Source: an uncultured Collinsella sp.
GTDB lineage: Bacteria; Actinomycetota; Coriobacteriia; Coriobacteriales; Coriobacteriaceae
Length of the DNA stretch: 7,596 nt
Direction: 5' to 3'
Assembly (NCBI GenBank): GCA_900552705.1
Contig: USAX01000090.1
Coordinates: 1 to 7,596, forward strand
Part shown: positions 5,500 to 7,596 of the stretch, piece after piece
How the letters are laid out: every line of letters starts with the position of its first letter
Numbering within the stretch: the stretch's first letter is position 1
Translations under genes and position numbers: made by a program
The notes under the pieces: model-generated
Seen by the model: only the letters and a program-made list of their open reading frames with translations
What the model was told of the DNA's origin: nothing
Databases searched by the model: none

Positions 5500-5528
5500 T
5501 TGATGACGGGAAAAGCTGCTGGTAATCT
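5500..5528 (+). promoter_or_regulatory. Candidate promoter of the transporter-amidohydrolase operon
   Basis: TTGATG (5500-5505), 17 bases, TAATCT (5523-5528), with TGG directly before the -10 (extended -10 form). The -10 itself is a weak match. It would start transcription near 5535, just ahead of the inverted repeat 5543-5565. Confidence 0.4.
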
Positions 5529-5542
5529 ATGGGACGTCATAG

Positions 5543-5565
5543 AACGTTTGCCTTATGCAAGCGTT
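5543..5565. promoter_or_regulatory. Inverted repeat, candidate operator of the transporter operon
   Basis: Arms AACGTTTGC and GCAAGCGTT (8 of 9 paired) around CTTAT. It lies just downstream of the candidate promoter, where a bound repressor would block transcription, and shares CYTTATGC with the palindrome upstream of the GntR-type gene. Confidence 0.4.
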
Positions 5566-5597
5566 GAAGCGAGATGCGATGCAGTCTCGAGTTCTTT

Positions 5598-5602
5598 GGA
5601 GG
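5598..5602 (+). promoter_or_regulatory. Ribosome binding site deciding the start of the transporter gene
   Basis: GGAGG, five bases before the ATG at 5608. It rejects starts up to 65 codons upstream in the same open frame, which would run through the terminator hairpin and the candidate promoter. Confidence 0.88.
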
Positions 5603-5607
5603 TATCT

Positions 5608-7071
5608 ATGTCAGATACGAAGGCGAAGAAGACAAACAGACGTTTTAAGTTCAAATTACCGCATGTTTATACGATCATGTTCTTGCTGATCGTTGTCTTT
5701 GCGGTCCTGACTTGGATCGTTCCTTCTGGTCAGTATCAGCGCAAGACGATTTCGACAGCGGCGGGCGAGCGTGAAGTCGCCGTTGCTGGAACCTATGAAC
5801 AGGTCGATAAGAACTACACCGATTCCGAGACCGGCGAGACCATCAATCTGGGTCAGGATATCTTCGCGGTCCTGCAAGCGCCCACTAAGGGCATTCAGGA
5901 GGCTGCCGACGTCGTTGCGTTTGTCTTATTGATTGGCGGATCGTTCGCAATCATCACCAAGACCAACGCTTTGAATGCCGGCATGAGCCGTGTGATTAAA
6001 AAGCTCAAGAACAAGGACATCCTCATCATTCCCATCACGATGACGTTGCTGTCCATTTGCGGCACTACGTTTGGTATGTCTGAGGAAGCCCTGCCGTTCT
6101 ATGCCATCTTCATTCCCATCATGATGGGTATCGGGTATGACTCGATGACGGCGTTTATCATCTGCTTCCTTGGTCCTAACCTGGGATATTGTGCCTCGAC
6201 CATCGATCCGTTTAACGTCTTGATCGCACAAGGCATTATCGGCATCGAGGGCAATCCGCAACTGTGGCTGCGCGCCATTTCTTGGGTCATCTTCACTGCC
6301 GTCGGTATCGCATGGGCCATGCGCTACGCCATGCGCGTCAAGAAAAACCCCGAGTCGTCCATTACGTACGAGGACGATAAGCTCAAGCGCGTTGAGTTTT
6401 CCGTGACCGATGCCTCCATCGAGGAAGAGTTCACTATCCGTCAGAAGCTCGTGCTTATCGATTTTGCCTGCGGTATGGGCATTATCGTCTGGGGTCTTGT
6501 TACCCAGGGTTGGTACATGAATGAGATTTCCGCCGTGTTCCTTGGCATGGGCTTGCTTGCCGGTATCCTGGGCGGTCTTGACCAGCAGACGATTGCTGAG
6601 GAGTTCGTTAAAGGTCTCGCCGACTTTGCGTACGCCGCCATCGTTATCGGTATCGCTCGCGGTATTCTGGTCATTGCCGAGGGCGGCATGATCATCGACA
6701 CCATTCTCCAGGCGCTCGCTACTGCGCTCGCCGGTGCACCCGCCGCCGTCTACACCACGTTTATGTATATCGTCCTTGGCCTGCTCTCTTTGCTGGTTCC
6801 CTCGAGCTCTGGACTTGCGGCGCTCACCATGCCCGTTATGGGCCCCCTGACCGAGCTTATGGGCCTCAATCCCGAGGCGGCCGTTACCGCGCTCCAGTTT
6901 GCCAACCAGACCATCAACACCATCAGTCCCGTGGCGGGCATGACGGTCGCCGGCCTTGCCGTGGCTAAGATTTCGTTTGGCCAATGGTGGAAGACCATTT
7001 GGAAGTTCTTTATTTTCATGGTCGTCTTTGGCCTGATCGTAACGGCAATCTCTGGCATGCTTCCGGTGTAG
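5608..7071 (+). CDS. YfcC-family membrane transporter (DcuC/ArcD-like ion-transporter superfamily)
   Basis: A 487-residue integral inner-membrane protein, close to the usual length of about 500. A lysine/arginine-rich N-terminus (K5-R12) precedes the first membrane helix (about 20-39, HVYTIMFLLIVVFAVLTWIVP). About 12 hydrophobic segments follow, with a soluble loop at about 42-85. Family-like motifs are GTTFGMSEEALPFY (152-165), the re-entrant-type NLGYCASTIDPFNVLIAQ (about 191-208), and PSSSGLAALTMPVMGPL (398-414). These mark the YfcC group of the C4-dicarboxylate carrier Pfam family. Characterised relatives move C4-dicarboxylates or exchange basic amino acids; many relatives sit beside peptidases or amidohydrolases, suggesting amino-acid or amide substrates. 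The gene is followed after 9 bases by an amidohydrolase gene, so the two are almost surely co-transcribed and translationally close. The substrate is probably what the hydrolase cleaves, or its product. No unusual features. Confidence 0.9.
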   Translation: MSDTKAKKTNRRFKFKLPHVYTIMFLLIVVFAVLTWIVPSGQYQRKTISTAAGEREVAVAGTYEQVDKNYTDSETGETINLGQDIFAVLQAPTKGIQEAADVVAFVLLIGGSFAIITKTNALNAGMSRVIKKLKNKDILIIPITMTLLSICGTTFGMSEEALPFYAIFIPIMMGIGYDSMTAFIICFLGPNLGYCASTIDPFNVLIAQGIIGIEGNPQLWLRAISWVIFTAVGIAWAMRYAMRVKKNPESSITYEDDKLKRVEFSVTDASIEEEFTIRQKLVLIDFACGMGIIVWGLVTQGWYMNEISAVFLGMGLLAGILGGLDQQTIAEEFVKGLADFAYAAIVIGIARGILVIAEGGMIIDTILQALATALAGAPAAVYTTFMYIVLGLLSLLVPSSSGLAALTMPVMGPLTELMGLNPEAAVTALQFANQTINTISPVAGMTVAGLAVAKISFGQWWKTIWKFFIFMVVFGLIVTAISGMLPV

Positions 7072-7080
7072 GTGGTTGTG

Positions 7081-7596
7081 ATGTCTGATCGTTTAACGGT
7101 CCTGACGTCTAAGAGCGTCTTTACCGGTACGGGGGACCTGCCGTTTGAAGGTTTCGTAGCGGTCCGTGGCAATCGAATTGAGGCGGTTGGCACCAAGTGT
7201 GAGGTAACTTCGTATTTGACCCAGGCGGACGAGGTAGTTGACCTTGGGGACCGCACCGTCATGCCTGGCCTGATCGATGTGCATACCTTCTATACGGGCT
7301 GGGCGCTGCGGACGTTGGGGTCTGATCTGTCCGGCATCGCCGATGCCAAAGAGGCCGTGTCGCTCTTGCGTGCATGGAAAGAAGATCATCCGGATTGCGC
7401 GGCGGCTTTTGGCCACAACCTGCCCGAAACGTTGGCATCGGATGCCGAGAACGCAAATACGGCAGCTGCGTTTGACGATTGTTTTGGCGATATCCCTGTC
7501 GTCTGCTTTACACCGGGTGCGGAGACCTGCGTTCTCAATGCTGCCGCCAGTGCGCGATACGGCTTTACACCCCAGGCGTGCTATGCCGAGAAGATC
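7081..7596 (+). CDS. Amidohydrolase family protein (YtcJ-like), 3' end beyond window
   Basis: The first 172 codons of a gene open to the window end. The start is the ATG at 7081 with AGGTGG (7070-7075) overlapping the transporter stop region. The N-terminus has the small beta-sandwich of amidohydrolases (SKSVFTGTGDLPFEGFVAVRGNRIEAVG, VVDLGDRTVMPGLIDVH) and then enters the metal-binding barrel at PGLIDVH (62-68). The family normally hydrolyses amide or C-N bonds with one or two metal ions in the cytosol. The layout most resembles the YtcJ-like (Amidohydro_3) branch. The metal motif HxH reads HTF here: His68 is present but residue 70 is Phe, so the second ligand is missing. The rest of the active site lies outside the window. 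Tight coupling to the transporter gene suggests it processes the imported compound. Specificity unknown. Confidence 0.8.
   Translation, partial: MSDRLTVLTSKSVFTGTGDLPFEGFVAVRGNRIEAVGTKCEVTSYLTQADEVVDLGDRTVMPGLIDVHTFYTGWALRTLGSDLSGIADAKEAVSLLRAWKEDHPDCAAAFGHNLPETLASDAENANTAAAFDDCFGDIPVVCFTPGAETCVLNAAASARYGFTPQACYAEKI

Noticed and set aside
5413..5607. A 65-codon N-terminal extension of the transporter.
   Set aside because: It would run through the 18-bp hairpin and candidate promoter, whereas GGAGG precedes the ATG at 5608 and the charged N-terminus plus first helix fits there.
5442..5607. A riboswitch in the leader of the transporter operon.
   Set aside because: Only short inverted repeats are visible (for example CGCAAC/GTTGCG at 5457-5479). 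No known riboswitch core or expression-platform terminator was recognised.
5926..6984. A 352-codon open frame on the minus strand inside the transporter gene.
   Set aside because: It is the complement of a membrane protein gene, giving a His/Gly/Asp-rich sequence without recognisable motif.

Overview
The window looks like chromosomal DNA of a gut actinobacterium of the class Coriobacteriia, most likely Collinsella or a close relative. This is inferred from moderately high GC, strong C/G-ending codon bias in pgi, strong GGAGG-type Shine-Dalgarno sites, the style of Y-family polymerase and LexA sites, and the protein sequences. No tRNA, rRNA, CRISPR array, insertion sequence or phage gene was seen.

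Left edge (1-123): the 5' end of a minus-strand Y-family DNA polymerase gene that runs out of the window. It has a TTGACG-N17-TATTAT promoter and two tandem LexA (SOS) boxes between promoter and start, so it is very probably a DNA-damage-inducible translesion polymerase. Next (124-882) is a small gene (273-800) that resembles only the N-terminal nucleotide-binding half of iron-containing alcohol dehydrogenases. It is bracketed by short palindromic repeats with the core AAAGGGACAGGTTT.

Centre (1000-4495): three sugar-phosphate genes on the plus strand. They are glucose-6-phosphate isomerase (pgi), a Cof-type HAD hydrolase, and a HAD-IA hydrolase of the beta-phosphoglucomutase/phosphatase kind. 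Each is followed by a strong hairpin, so they look like separate transcription units or units joined by partial readthrough.

Right (4646-7596): a GntR/HutC-type regulator with UTRA domain, then after an 18-bp hairpin an operon of a YfcC-family membrane transporter and, 9 bp later, a metal-dependent amidohydrolase that runs off the window. The layout suggests a substrate-responsive uptake-and-hydrolysis module whose substrate cannot be read from sequence. Palindromes upstream of the regulator and of the transporter share a CYTTATGC half-site and are candidate operators.

I see no clearly new multi-gene system. The points most worth a second look are the SOS promoter at the left edge, the palindromic repeats around the half-dehydrogenase, the candidate GntR operators, and the amidohydrolase that lacks the second histidine of its HxH motif.
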